DNA from: Vesta saturnalis
Lineage: Eukaryota; Arthropoda; Insecta; Coleoptera; Lampyridae
DNA: 64,000 nt
Assembly (NCBI GenBank): GCA_036346205.1
Contig: JARFJB010002201.1
Coordinates: forward strand, 636,001 to 700,000
Direction of reading: 5' to 3'
Shown: positions 22,945 through 34,162 of the stretch, piece after piece
Layout of the letters: every line of letters begins with the position of its first letter
Position numbering within the stretch: position 1 is the stretch's first letter
The notes under the pieces: model-generated
The model's database searches: none
The model's input: the letters and a program-made list of their open reading frames with translations, nothing else
What the model was told of the DNA's origin: nothing
Translations under genes and position numbers: made by a program

Positions 22945-23815
22945 CCCAAGGAATACACAAAAATAGAGGTTAAGGAAAGCTCAAAATAGAGACGAGTATC
23001 AAAACAAATTGCAACAAAAATTGGAAAACCTGTATAGGGAAGAACAACAACGGGGTAGCGCATGGAACTTAGAAGAAAGATGGCTGCTGCTAAAAACAGC
23101 AGTTATAGCAACAGCGAAAGTCATGCGAAGAAAGAAAAATAGGTACCAAACCAGAACGAACAAAATGGTGGAATGGTAGAGTAAAGGAGAAAATGAATGA
23201 AAAGGAAGTAGCGTGGAGAAGATATCTAGAAACAGGAGAAGAAAACAAAGGAAACTACATAAATAAAAGAAATGCAACAAAAGTAGAAGTTAAGGGAGCG
23301 AAAACAGAATCCTTGGAAGAAGTTGGTAAGAAAATAGAAGAAGAATTCAAAGACAACCGAGGGGATAAGAAAGAATTTGGGACAACAATCAAAAGCCTTA
23401 AAAGAAAATACGGTAAATAAAAATGAAAAAGGGGAAATAGTTACTGAACAGGACAAAATACTGCAAACTCATTATAGTAAAAAGTTCAACAAAACGAAAC
23501 AAGACAGGAAAGAGAAAGAAGAAACAAATAATGAAGGTGAACAGGATGGAAGGGAAGAAATAGAGGAAATAAGCGGAATAGAAGTGAAGGAAGCCATAAA
23601 AAAAATGAAACTAAGGAAAGCCGCGGACAAAGACGAAATAAGCCCCCAGATGATAAAATATGGAGGAGGAAGACTAGTACACTGGATCAGGAAAATGTCA
23701 ACAAACTTGGGAAGACGAGGACATACCAAAGGACTGGGAAGAAAATATCAATACCGCACCACAAAACAGGAAAAACGGATGAATGCGAGAATGATCGGGC
23801 TATATTCCTAACATC
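22945..23815 (+). pseudogene. Non-LTR retrotransposon P, segment upstream of the RT core
   Basis: It reads through an A-rich, strongly charged region typical of the stretch between the endonuclease and RT. NTQEYTKI-like and WNLEERWLLLKTAVI are followed by RTNKMVEW, EVAWRRYLETG and GEIVTEQDKILQTHYSKKF. Then come VKEAIKKMKLRKAADKDEI and PQMIKYGG, the conserved A-x-G-x-D(E)I block that precedes RT. It ends with KTGKTDECENDRAIFLTSV, corresponding to the usual YRGISLLS motif. Frameshifts are present near 23380 and 23720. The frame resumes at 25410 beyond an insertion. Confidence 0.75.
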
Positions 23816-24817
23816 TGTAACGAATCTTTTACGTTCTTCGTTCATTTAGTCGTAAAATGTAAGAAAAAAGGGTTTTTGATAATTAATGAATTATAAGTAT
23901 GTGGTAGGCAACTTAATTTGCATTTTGGTGTAACTTAAGTTGCATATTTTCTTAAAGGTTTATATTCTTCCATATCTTTGAATTAATTTTTTGCGCAAAT
24001 TTTTCGCGCACCGCTATATCACCTGATGTAACCGTCCTTTTGAGCATTATTTGATGAACGTGGTGTTGAATAGGAAGCCATTTTTGGGTTTCCACCTAAA
24101 TTTTGTGAAAAGTGCCATTGATTTAATGGTAAGATACATTTAACTCGTACTTTATTAAAATCTGAAACGCTCTTTGCAGGCACTTTTAATACTTTTACTT
24201 TTATCATTTTTACTTTTACCACTTTTGGTATTTTCGATGCTTATGATTGCAATTTTGCATTTAATTTAGATCACACCTTTTTTATTTGAACTTTCGAGAG
24301 AATGCAATAAAGACTGGATTACTCAAATTTCAATGAAGATAAATTTGTAAGAAGTAAAATTCAACTTTGGTATGGTTTACAACGTACAGAATTGTTATTA
24401 CGACATATTGTGCAATATTGGTGCAAAGATTACTTCACCTTTGGTTTGAATTTCCATATTCGTTTAGATACCAGATGTTATCCAAAGTTGTGTACAAAAA
24501 TTTTCGAACAGGTATTTATATCCATAATTTAGTAATTTAAGGCTATTACAATTAGTTTTTAAGATATATTTTATATAATTCTAAATTTAAATATTTAATA
24601 AACATAGTTTGTATATTTTTTATTTTGACATTTTGGTGAATTTTTATTGTATCCTCGGTTTAGTTATTCCGAGCATAATCAAAAAATAACTTGGCGTCCG
24701 AGATAATTTTATTATTGTTACATTGCAGTTACTATATTGATGTTAAGTGGAAATAACCAAGCAGAAATTGTGGTAATTAAACAAGTAAAAAGAATGGAAC
24801 CGGTTTGCTTTAATCTT
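23816..24817 (+). mobile_element. LTR retrotransposon B2: LTR, primer-binding site and short internal stub
   Basis: The LTR runs 23816-24688 (873 bp), starting TGTAACGAATCTTTTACG. It is followed by ACTTGGCGTCCGAGATAA, the primer-binding site position seen in B1. About 100 bp of matching internal sequence follow (TTTTATTATTGTTACATTGCAG...CCAAGCAGAAAT) before non-LTR copy E2 begins. It interrupts retrotransposon P immediately after LTSV. Confidence 0.65.
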
Positions 24818-24957
24818 CTTTCACTTATGATATGAGAAAATTTAAGGTAGCTGTTCATAGGCATCTATTGGCAATTCATTATCCATCCTCCTAAGTGTTC
24901 CTGAGTGCTTTAGCACGATAGGTTATTTAGCCTGTTCAGGTCCACAATCCTAAAAAA
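24818..24957 (+). mobile_element. Non-LTR copy E2, 3' end fragment
   Basis: It starts CACTTATGATATGAGAAAAT and is about 90% identical by eye to 19161-19303, including GCATCTATTGGCAATTCATT and GTTCAGGTCCACAATC followed by an A-run. Only the last approximately 140 bases are present, an extreme 5' truncation. A 15-base stretch (ATCCCTCTATCCATC region) is shorter than in E1. Confidence 0.85.
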
Positions 24958-25140
24958 ATCTACCGACTGAGACAACGGCATTATCTTTTATTGAGTGTTT
25001 TGAATATCTGGTTAGTTTAACGATTTAAATTATTATAATAATTTAATATTAGTCAAGTTGCTTTGGTATGTGTGAATCTTTGCGATATTGCAGGCTCACA
25101 TTCCATTAATATAAGTAATTTGACTGTAATCTCATTAAAT

Positions 25141-25315
25141 TTAGAATTTACATCAGTTCTACATATATAAAGACAAAATTTGCATCGATTGGGGCTTGAA
25201 CCTTGGTGGCGCAGTTGGTAGCGCGGTACTCTAGAAAGTACAGGTCGTAGGTTTGAATCCTACTCGAGGTAAACTTTTATTTATGTATTTAATAAAATTA
25301 ATAATAATTTTAGTT
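25141..25315 (+). repeat. tRNA-containing repeat F, copy 1
   Basis: The segment is shared with 46045-46240 on the minus strand, including about 55 bases upstream (AATTTACATCAGTTCTACAT, then AAATTTGCATCGATTGGGG) and about 40 bases downstream (TATTTAATAAAATTAATA) of a tRNA-like core. Shared flanks show that the whole unit, not just the tRNA, was copied. Confidence 0.75.
25200..25270 (+). tRNA. tRNA-like sequence, probably a pseudo-tRNA
   Basis: A 71-base cloverleaf can be drawn. The acceptor is ACCTTGG/TCGAGGT with two G-T pairs. The D stem is GCGC/GCGC with AGTTGGTA. The anticodon stem is GTACT/AGTAC. The T arm is GTAGG-TTTGAAT-CCTAC. The A box TGGCGCAGTTGG and a B box GGTTTGAATCC are intact, so polymerase III could transcribe it. 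However, the anticodon loop between the five paired bases is only six bases (CTAGAA), so it is not a normal tRNA. No anticodon is assigned. It is more likely the head of a SINE-like repeat or a decayed tRNA. Confidence 0.6.
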
Positions 25316-25409
25316 TAACGATTTGTTTTGAGAACATTTACAACCTATTTGTTTATTATTAAATTATTTACACCTGGCACTTGTAAACCACATATTTATA
25401 CGTGGCTCT

Positions 25410-26415
25410 TAAACACGCATACAGACAATATATACTAGGATAATAGAAGTAAGAATCAGACATATAAAAGGCAAACTTGAACAAAAACAGGCAGCATATA
25501 GAGAAAAGAGACAAACTCAAGACCACATATGCACTTTAACAACAGCAATAGAAAGAAAAATTGAAGAAGGAAAATCACTATACCTCGCATTTATAGACTT
25601 ACAAGTAGCCTTTGATATATTCACTAGAGAAGCCCCATGGAACGCTATGGAAGCATTAGAAATACCCAAACAACGCATAGACGCGACTAAGAGGCTGTAC
25701 GAGAAGACAAAGGGAATAATAAGAATAAACGAAAAGAATCAAATAGTTTCAATATGGAAAGGGGCGTCAAACAAGGAGACTCTCTGAGCCCACTATTCTT
25801 CATAATAGTGATAGACAAAATTATCAAGCAAAGCAAAGTAAACACGCTTTATACAAAATTAGGCAACTGGAATATGAGGGCAGTAAATATTAAAAACCTA
25901 ATATTTGCAGATGATATAATACTCATAGCAGACACAGAGAGAAAACTCCAGCTAGCAGTGAACAGATGGAACAACAAAATAAATAAATCGCATATCAGAG
26001 GCTGCAAGGATAATACTATCAAATAAATACTACATTAATAAATACGAAAGAATTAAGTAAAGTCGCCAAACTTCACATGTACAGAACGATTTATGTACCC
26101 ATCCTAATATATGGCACAGAAAGCTGGCCACTCCAAGACAGACATAATAGTAAGATAACAGCGGCAGAGATGAATTACCTTAGAAGAACACTAGAAAAAA
26201 TTAAAAGAGATAGAATACAAAATGTAGTAACAAGAGAAGAGTTAGAAATAAGAGCCGCTGGTTAAAACAATAAAAAGAAAACAGCTAAGATGGTACGGGT
26301 ATGTGGTTCGTATGAGTGAAGAAAGAATGCCAAAAAGATGTATGGAAGCAAGAATAGAAGAAGGGGAGGTCCCCGATTAACATGGATGGATACGATCGTG
26401 AACATGGTACAAAAA
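25410..26415 (+). pseudogene. Non-LTR retrotransposon P, reverse transcriptase and C-terminal region
   Basis: It resumes as TIYTRIIEVRIRHIKGKLEQ, then AAYREKRQTQDHI, SLYLAFIDLQVAFD (catalytic Asp block, about 25590), MERGVKQGDSLSPLFF (about 25755) and LIFADDIILIADTE (FADD box, about 25905). Next come PILIYGTESWPL and KRKQLRWYGYVVRMSEERMP, the usual C-terminal block. Stops and frameshifts near 25748, 26015 and 26265 make it a pseudogene. The clade (I, R1 or Jockey-like) is not resolved. It stops where mariner-type element D begins. Confidence 0.85.
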
Positions 26416-26420
26416 AAAGA

Positions 26421-28330
26421 AGAATTTTTTACGTAAAAGTGAAGTGTACAAGATGTGTTAAGAAAAATATGTCATCGACATTTTTTTTAAGTCAACCCCC
26501 ATTTTGTACTGTAGAATTAGACAGGGTACATCTTTTTACGTACGACAAGGTATATATGGTAGATGTTAATACAGGGTGTCCCAAACTTGCGTCTGTGGGC
26601 GATACCTCCCTTATTTGAAGAAATAGGAAAACAAAATCTGGAAGTGTAGTAGAAAGAACCGAGGCGCATATTTTAAAATTATTTTAGGTTATACATGGTG
26701 TTTCATTTATACAAGGTGAACCAAACAGATTTTTAAAATGGGGCACCCTGTATGTTATTTCAAATTTAGGTTCAACTCACTTCGGCCATTCTTTCAATAG
26801 GTATTTGACTATCCTATTAAATGGATACCATGCATCATATCTAATAAGAAATATTCAAATGATTTTTTTTATAAAATATATTTTGAAACAGACGATTTTT
26901 TGGGGTTAGGCCTAATTTAGTTGTAAAATGATTCCACTAATTTAAATTAAACGTTGGAATTGAGCACCGTTAACAATCTGACATAGCCAAGGTGATTAAC
27001 AAATGATTTTTGAACGTTGTCGGTGACATCTACGGTTATTTTTCTAATTTCTTGGCGAATTCGTGGTTTTCAATCTTCTAAATTGGCCGGTCGCGTATAC
27101 TTTACTCTTTAAGTACCCCCCACAAGAAGCAATCTAAAGGGTTTAAATCTAGCGATCTGGCTGGCCACTCAATTGCCCCTTTTCTACATATCCAACCATT
27201 TGAAAAACTTCATCCAAATATGCGCGAACAGGTAAAGCGTAGTGTGGCGTCGCTCCATCTTGTTGAAAAAAGAGATCACGGTGGTGGTTATCGGGCTCTT
27301 CTAAATCCGAATACAACGTTATTAGAGCAGGGATGAGGTCATTTTGAAGAAAGTCTAAATATCTCGCACCGGTCAGAGTATCCTCGAAGAAGTAAGGACC
27401 TATAACCCTTCCGCCAACTGTACCGCACCAAACGTTCAATTATTGAGCGTTTTGGGTGTGATATTTCGTGAACCAATGAGGATATTCGGTTACCCAATAA
27501 TGAAAATTTTGTCTGTTCACAAGCAAACGTTGCATCGTCGGAAAAAGTTATTCTTTTTACAAAATGGGCGTTACTATAACGTAATTGTTTCATTTGTTCA
27601 CAAAATTCATTTCGCAAAATCATCTTCCGACAGCTCGTGAAGTAAGCATAACTTGTTGAGATCGAACCTCTCTTTTTTCAATACTTTATACACAGTAGAT
27701 CGTGCCATACTCATATTATTAGTCGTGTCCGTAATGGTGGTATTAGAATTATCTTGCACTGCTAACACAATGTTCAACTGGTCTTCACTTATCGACTTTC
27801 GACCAGATTTTCTCATTTCCCGGACATGTCCGAATTTCCGAAATTTCGTCTCAACTCTGCTTACCATGCTTTGCCTATTAGACGGTCGATCAGGGTGAGT
27901 TGCATTAAACCCAACCACTTCTGATTGAGTGTGCGGCGTATCTATGAAACCAAACATGCACAGGATTTCAATTCTTTCACGTTTGCTTCATTTTCTCATA
28001 TTTCACAAAATAACAGTAAAGTGGTTACTAGATAAACTCACGATAACAATGCCGTCGCCTATCAAAAAAGTAAACACAAGTTGCTAATGAAAATTATTTT
28101 AACAAAATGTACAATTTAACGTTTTCTTACATTGACAATGAAATTTTCTCATTTTTATTCAATATTTCCTTATGTAACCATCCTCCATATTTACCTTGTC
28201 GGACGTGAAAAGATATACCCTTTCTAATTCTGCAATAAAAAATGGGGGTTGATATTAAAAAAAAAATGTCTATGGCGTTATATCTTTTACATGATACCCT
28301 GTATGTTTCACTTTTACGTAAAAAATTCTA
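26421..28330 (-). mobile_element. IS630-type element D with about 145-bp inverted repeats
   Basis: The left arm 26421-26565 and right arm 28186-28330 are inverted copies. Both carry AGAATTTTTTACGTAAAAGTGA at the outside, then ATCAACCCCCATTTT-like, and then AGAATTAGA(A/C)AGGGTA and CGACAAGGTA. The transposase lies between them on the minus strand. The element follows directly on the 3' end of retrotransposon P. Confidence 0.8.
27060..27957 (-). pseudogene. Element D transposase, three-frame pseudogene
   Basis: Segment 27957-27607 has the helix-turn-helix part, with HPDRPSNRQSMVSRVETKF and RKSGRKSISEDQLN, then NMSMARSTVYKVLKKERF. Segment 27623-27339 has the first acidic motif, ITFSDDATF. Segment 27439-27149 has MNVWCGTVGGRVIGPYFFED and the second acidic motif, FFQQDGATPHYA. 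The third, WPARSLDLNPLDCFLWG, is readable near 27120 after a frameshift. All three catalytic Asp survive, but at least three frame changes interrupt the gene. Confidence 0.88.
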
Positions 28331-30129
28331 AATTGAAAATAAAAATCAACGGGTCTGAGCCTTTTCTTCCTTTACTCGCATTCAAATTTTAATTGAATTT
28401 ATCGACTACTTTACGAACGCACTGTATATGAGAAGCAGTTAAAAAATTAAAATACTAATTTGTGAAACGGAATTAACCTGTATTCCAAATTAACTGATTA
28501 TACACTTGCGTAACAGCTAATACCTTTTATGATTTATATTAATTCATCTCGAGATAAACGTAATTATTTTTTGTTACTCTATAATTCCTGCACCGATAGT
28601 CACCATACTTCACTGTGGCTCCATTACCAAATATCACTAGTCTAGATATTCAAACTTGCATGGAAGTTTTTGAGACACATACCACACAGACATTTTTCAA
28701 ACACTTTGTACTCAGTGGACCTCAAAACGGATATTTCTAGTTTCAGTTTAATTTAGAATTTTTTGTCTGATTCACTAACTTTCCCTTTATGTGGGAAAGT
28801 TAAAAATAACCATGTAACCGATTTAAGCCACGATGTGGTTTCAGCAGTCGAGGCGCAGTGGTTAAAATTCCAATTAATTAAAAATTCACGGAATTATGAT
28901 TTTGAAATTATCCTCATTGTATTGCTGACACACCAAAGACCCTCAGTTCCGGAGAATACCATGAGTTACTAAATTGCTTCCAGTGTTTATAAAAACACAT
29001 ACTGAAAACTTTTATACATGTTAAGAAAAGTGCAATGCGTAACCTACTACGATTTCATGCATCTTTTTGAGCGGTTTTATTTTTATGTGGCTCTGAAGTT
29101 GACTGTGGCGCATCAAACCCAAAAAATTGTAACTTTTTATCCTTACCGATTCCATTCAAATCTGTTAAATGATTATTCTTTTATTTAGCTTCACACTCAA
29201 GTTTGCAAAGTTTTTACACCGACGCGGACGGTAGGAACCAAGACAGCAAGTGAACAAACCAGTGGCGGATTGTGAATTTATATTTTTGTAGGCAGGTACA
29301 TCTACTTAATCTGACCTAGTAATATATTCTTTGCTAAAAACAAAATCTCAAGTATTTAGCATATTAATCAATTTGTTTACTAAATCTCACCTATAAAATA
29401 ACCTATAACTGTCCTACATCTTCAATTTCTAACCACTTCTAAAAAAGGAAAGTGAATAATCAACAAACCCTGCGCCGGCCTGCAACACAGCTAAGCAATA
29501 AACCGAATTATCGTGATTCGCGATGATTATCCGCAAGAATGGCGCTAGACATGCCTACCCCAACCCAAGGATTCACTCCAATTGCTCCAGATAAGCATGA
29601 AAACCTTAGTTAACTATAGAGGATTAAGTAGGAAAGTGTCCTAAAATGATATAGCATGTAAAATGGCATAGCGCCCTTTCTTTGAACTACTGGTGCTATC
29701 TAATGGATAGATGCGGTTTTGTGTAGCAGAAGGTAATCGCACTTCATCTTTGCGCTCGATTTGGTTTGTGGCTATGATAGGCAGCTGTTAACCTCAAGAA
29801 ATCATTTTTACTGGCGTAGAAGCTTTTAATGTGCTGTGCTTCAAGTGTGTTTTCATTACCAAATTGTGTTTGTTTTAAGGTGAAATCAGCATACGATGTA
29901 ACTGTAAGCGTGTACTACAGATGCATATACGCAGAATTGTCGTTTAATATCAGGTAAAACAAAGGACCACATGTTATTGCGGGTAAAACGAGATAAGCAT
30001 GCTATCTGATGTGGATCAAACACACGACCTGCAAACCTACAAGTGGAAATTGAAACAAATGAAATAATTTTAATAATAATAAATTTTAGGAAAAGTTTAG
30101 ACCTCTACCTTAAAACCAAAATGATGCCT
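28331..30129. other. 1.8 kb with nothing recognised
   Basis: No coding, RNA or clear repeat signal. A 69-residue plus-strand open frame (28763-28972) has no motif. Base composition is slightly less AT-rich around 29480-29780. Confidence 0.3.
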
Positions 30130-30804
30130 TTATTTTGACTTTCTGAAGAAGATTATGATCGACGACTTAATTTTGTTTATGGGTTCTAGAAAAGTTTGGT
30201 GATGATGAAAATTTGTTTGAATACGTGCTTTTTCCGATGAGTCAAGTTTTCATAACAACGGATTAGTTAATAGACATAACTTTCACTACTACAGTGACTA
30301 AAATCCTAATATTTTAGAACCCTTGATCACCAGCACAGATGGTGTGTTAACGTGTGGAGTAATCGGAACGCAAATGGTAGGTCCATACTTTTTGATGGCC
30401 ACTTAAATGGCACCATGTTTCTTAGATTTATTAGGAACAATTTGCCTCTACTATTGGAAACTATTCCGCTTAATATTCGTCAACGAATGTGGATGCAGCT
30501 AGATGGTGCTCCTGCACACTTTGATAGACGTGTTAGGAATGAATTAGATGGGCAATATCACAATAGATTGATAGGACGAGTAGGTCCACAGGACTGGCCA
30601 GCCAGGTCTCCGGACCTAACAGGTCTCGACTATTTTGTATGGGGATATAATACACCGCCAACGACACTTAACGATATGAAAGTACGAATAAGAGAAACAT
30701 TTCGTTCCATAACGCCAAATATGTTATCCAGGGTTCAGCAATCATTTCGAAAAGAGCTCGCTTATGTATTGAGAATAATGGACACAACTTTGAACATTTA
30801 TTAA
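30130..30804 (+). pseudogene. IS630-type transposase Q, catalytic domain
   Basis: The first acidic motif, FSDESSFHNNGLVNRHN, is at about 30230 in one frame. The rest is an open frame 30352-30804 with ILFDGHLNGTMFLRFI, MQLDGAPAHFDRRVRNEL (second Asp) and WPARSPDLTGLDYFVWG (third Asp). There are 36 residues between the last two Asp. A few residues are missing after FVWGY, where other copies read a Lys-rich turn. The N-terminal DNA-binding half is not recognisable upstream. Ends were not defined; TACGGGTGTTCCATTTAAC at about 30995 may be the right terminus. Confidence 0.85.
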
Positions 30805-31189
30805 AATAATAATTTTTACTATTTAAGTTTGTTAACCGTTCAATAAAATGCTTTTAGATTTTCATTACAATACATTTACGATAAAGAAATTATTCATAAG
30901 TAAAATATGAAAACGCGAAAGCATAAGAGATAGGTATACGGAACCTAACATAGTTTTAAAGGAATATAATTCTGCGTCGAAATAAGCCACTAAATACGGG
31001 TGTTCCATTTAACTTTAAGAAGTTATTCAATAAAATGTGTGCCTAAACTTTTCTTAAATGATTTCGAAGATTACTACTTATTCTTCTATGTTATGAAAAA
31101 TAAATTCAAATTTTTCATTTGTGAATATGTTGTAAGGATTTATTGTAAGAAACTCACCGCGTTTGTCTAAATTGTCTATCATATATTTT

Positions 31190-32454
31190 AAAATTATAAG
31201 TAGGCTGTGGAAATAAAGTACGTATAAATGAAAGACTTAAAACAATGAAATATAGATTAACAACGATTTAATCTGTAAAACATAAAGTACTAGGTATGTT
31301 TTTCCTCTGAAAAATTGTCATATTATTTAGCATTACACCTATTACATTTTATGTATATCTACGTCGAATTTCAAAAAGTCGTTAAGGACAATAAATGGAT
31401 TTACAGTAAATTAAAAATAGAAAATTTTCAAATACAAAATTGTTTTAAACTCAACCATATTTCTAACATTTAATTGTAATTGAATTACATACATTTTATT
31501 ATAACAAATGTTCAATGTGTTGACCCTCCGCATTTATACATAAATTAATCCTTCTAACAAATACAATTATTCTACTGGTGTGGGTTATTTCATTAATAGC
31601 TACTTTCACACGATTTTCCAATTCCTCTCTAGTATTTGATCGTGCTGCATAAACACGTTTTCAAAATGCCCAAATATGAAAATCTAGAGGTGTCAAGTCA
31701 GGCGATCTAGGCTGCCACCTTAATGGTCCATTTGTTCCAATCCAACGATTTTGGAATGTCTCATTTAAATAGTTTCTAACTATAATAGAATTATGAGGTG
31801 AGGCACCATCTTGTTGAAAATATAAGACATTTTTTTCCTCCACGGGCAAGTTATTTACAAAAGTCATGATGTGGTTTTCCAAAAATTAAGGTACCTTTCG
31901 GAAGTTGATGGACCGTCAAAATTATAGGAGCTGATGGTACATTATTTACCATCCCAGCCAAATTTAATTTGCGATTTCCTTCAAAAAACAATCTGTGATT
32001 TTGTTGAGCCCAGTACCTTGTATTTTGTCGGTTGAATAAACCTGCAATTTAATCGTTGTTGGTCATTACATTGAACACATTGAACATTTGTTATAATAAA
32101 ATTTATGTAATTCAATTATAATTAAATGTTAGAAATATGGTTTAGTTTAAAACAATTTTGTATTTTTTTAATTTACTCTAAATCCATTTACATTAACGAC
32201 TTTTTAAAATTCGAAGTGGATACAAATAAAATGTTGTAATAGGTGTAATGCTATATCATATGACAATTTTTCAGAGGAAAACGTACCTAGTACTTTGTTT
32301 GTAATTTCGAAAACAACATGGGTGGTGTGAAATATTCCTTGTAGCGTATTTTATTTACAGATTAAATCGTTGTTAATCGATATCTTATTGTTTTAAGTCT
32401 TTCATTTATAGGTACTTTATTTCCACAGCCTACTTATAATTTTAATATTAGATA

Positions 32455-32455
<1 letters not shown>
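31190..32455 (-). mobile_element. IS630-type element G with about 350-bp inverted repeats
   Basis: Left arm 31190-31530 and right arm 32080-32455 are inverted copies, for example AAGTAGGCTGTGGAAATAAA against its complement at 32425, GATTTAATCTGT, and TTCCTCTGAAAAATTGTCAT. The middle 550 bp hold a truncated transposase. The right arm ends at a (TA)n tract. Total length of 1.27 kb indicates an internally deleted derivative. Confidence 0.8.
31640..32050 (-). pseudogene. Element G transposase, internally deleted
   Basis: The minus-strand reading enters just after the first acidic motif position, at YWAQQNHRLFFEGNRKLNL-like sequence, then MENHIMTFVNNLPVEEK and LYFQQDGASPHNSIIVRN (second Asp). The third Asp is in RWQPRSPDLTPLDFHIWAF, with 36 intervening residues. 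The N-terminal DNA-binding domain and the first Asp are deleted, because the long inverted repeat begins there. Confidence 0.82.

Positions 32456-32531
<76 letters not shown>
32456..32531. repeat. (TA)n microsatellite between elements G and H
   Basis: About 75 bases of alternating TA. Element H begins in it. The same tract precedes repeat C copy 1 once H is removed. Confidence 0.95.
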
Positions 32532-32536
<5 letters not shown>

Positions 32537-34162
32537 TATGTCCCCGGATCGACTTTAAAAGAGGGAAAATTCTCTTATTTTGATTTCTCAGAAAATTTCA
32601 TTCTTGCTGATTTGCCCTGCTTGTTTTCAAACCCCGAAACACAAATTACTTGCTATTTAACTCAAACGGTTCTCGAGATAATATCATTTTTCTTGAAAAT
32701 TTGAGCTTTTCGTAATTTTTGAAGTAAATTGATTTGTTTCAAAGGAAAAATCAAATTGGTCTCAAAGTTTTAATTAATAAATTTAACAATTGATTCTCAA
32801 AAACTGAACTATAAATTTTCTATTCGAATAATGCTCCTCCTTTTTCCGCACAGATTTCAATGCGAGCTCTGAATTCATTGAAACTGCGCCTTATTTCTTC
32901 GATTGAAAGGGACTGGACAGCATTCCGTATCATATTTTTCAATTGCTCTTCATCGTTGTCTAATGGCTCACTGTACACAATTTGTTTTAAACGACCCCAC
33001 AGATAAAAGTCCATTATTGTGAGATCAGGACTTCTCGGCGGCCATAAAATGGGACCATCTCTTCCTATCCAGTTATCATGGAACTCTGTATTGAGCCACT
33101 GGCGAACAGTACCGGCATAATGAGCAGTGAACCCATCGTGCTGGAAGAACATTTCAATTTGGAAGTTCAATGGCAATTCATCCAGTTTATCAGTTAAAAA
33201 TTTTGCAACATTTCCAAATATGAATAACGGTTTAAATTTTGATCAAAAAATATGGGCCAATAATTCCATGGTACTAAAGCGCACACCACACATTAACTTT
33301 TTCAAACATTGTCTGCGACTAGCAATTCGGAAGTTTGGATTCGTCCTACTCCAGTAACGGCAATGTTGGGAGGAAACGACTCCGTTAGTTGAAAAGGTCG
33401 ATTCATCGGAGAACAGTATTCGTTTATGAAAATTTGAATCTTCCAAAACTCTATTGCCCATTTCAAACAAAAATCCAGACGTTTGGCTTCATCACCGTTC
33501 TCTAAAGTTTGCCTAAATTGCGGCTTAAATGGCAAAATTTTGTTCTCCTTGAAGATTCTTTGTAAATGAGATTTACCTATCCCAATTCGTAGTGCCCTCC
33601 TTCTTAAAGACAACCTTGGAACTTCTGTTGCGGAATGAACGGCGAGAACAGTAGCAGCATCTTCTTCATCGAACAACTTCTTTGGCTTCTTTAGGTTTAA
33701 AACCGAGCCTGTTCGAAGGAATTTAGTTACCAAGTTTTTGCTCCGGCATTCGAAATGGCAACCTCCGGATATTTTTGGTTGAATTTTCTGATAACAACTC
33801 GGTAGCACTCTTCCCCAGTTCCGTAACATTGAATTAGATAAATTCTTTGTTGTAAAGTCAACATTATAGCATACAATTCAAATTAGCATGAATTAATTTG
33901 CAGTTCAACAGAATTATCACATTTGACAATTTCTGTCAGTGGTGTTTTCAATGAAATCCGTTACTTCTAAAAATTAGGAAAAACATTCTAAGTCCAGTTT
34001 TTCAAGAAAAATGATATCTCGAGAACCGTACGAGTAAAATAGAAAGTAATTTGTGTTACGGGGTTTGAAAACAAGCAGGGCAAATCATCAAGAATGAAAC
34101 TTTCTGAGAAATCAAAAATAAGAGAATTTTCCTCTTTTAAAGTCGATCCGGGGACATACTGT
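32532..34162 (-). mobile_element. IS630-type element H with about 170-bp inverted repeats
   Basis: The left end ACAGTATGTCCCCGGATCGA and right end TCGATCCGGGGACATACTGT are exact inverses, and similarity extends about 170 bases inward (32532-32705, 33990-34162). TA flanks both ends. The 1.63-kb length and nearly full transposase make it the best-preserved IS630-type copy in the window. Confidence 0.9.
32820..33829 (-). pseudogene. Element H transposase, near full length with frameshifts
   Basis: From 33829 down: a Lys/Arg-rich helix-turn-helix region including KNLVTKFLRTGSVLNLKKPK and LRRRALRIGIGKSHLQRIF. After a frame change near 33440 comes HKRILFSDESTFSTNGVV (first Asp). After another near 33230 come MFFQHDGFTAHYAGTVRQWL (second Asp) and LWPPRSPDLTIMDFYLWG (third Asp), 36 residues apart. 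The C-terminus, RIEICAEKGGALFE, ends at 32820. Only small slips inactivate it. Confidence 0.9.

Noticed and set aside
23226..23729. Phe/Ser-rich minus-strand open frames resembling membrane proteins.
   Set aside because: They are antisense of the A-rich, Lys/Glu-rich coding region of retrotransposon P.
25200..25270. Functional tRNA gene with a CTA anticodon.
   Set aside because: The anticodon loop is six bases in both copies, so the anticodon cannot be assigned; a pseudo-tRNA or SINE head is more likely.
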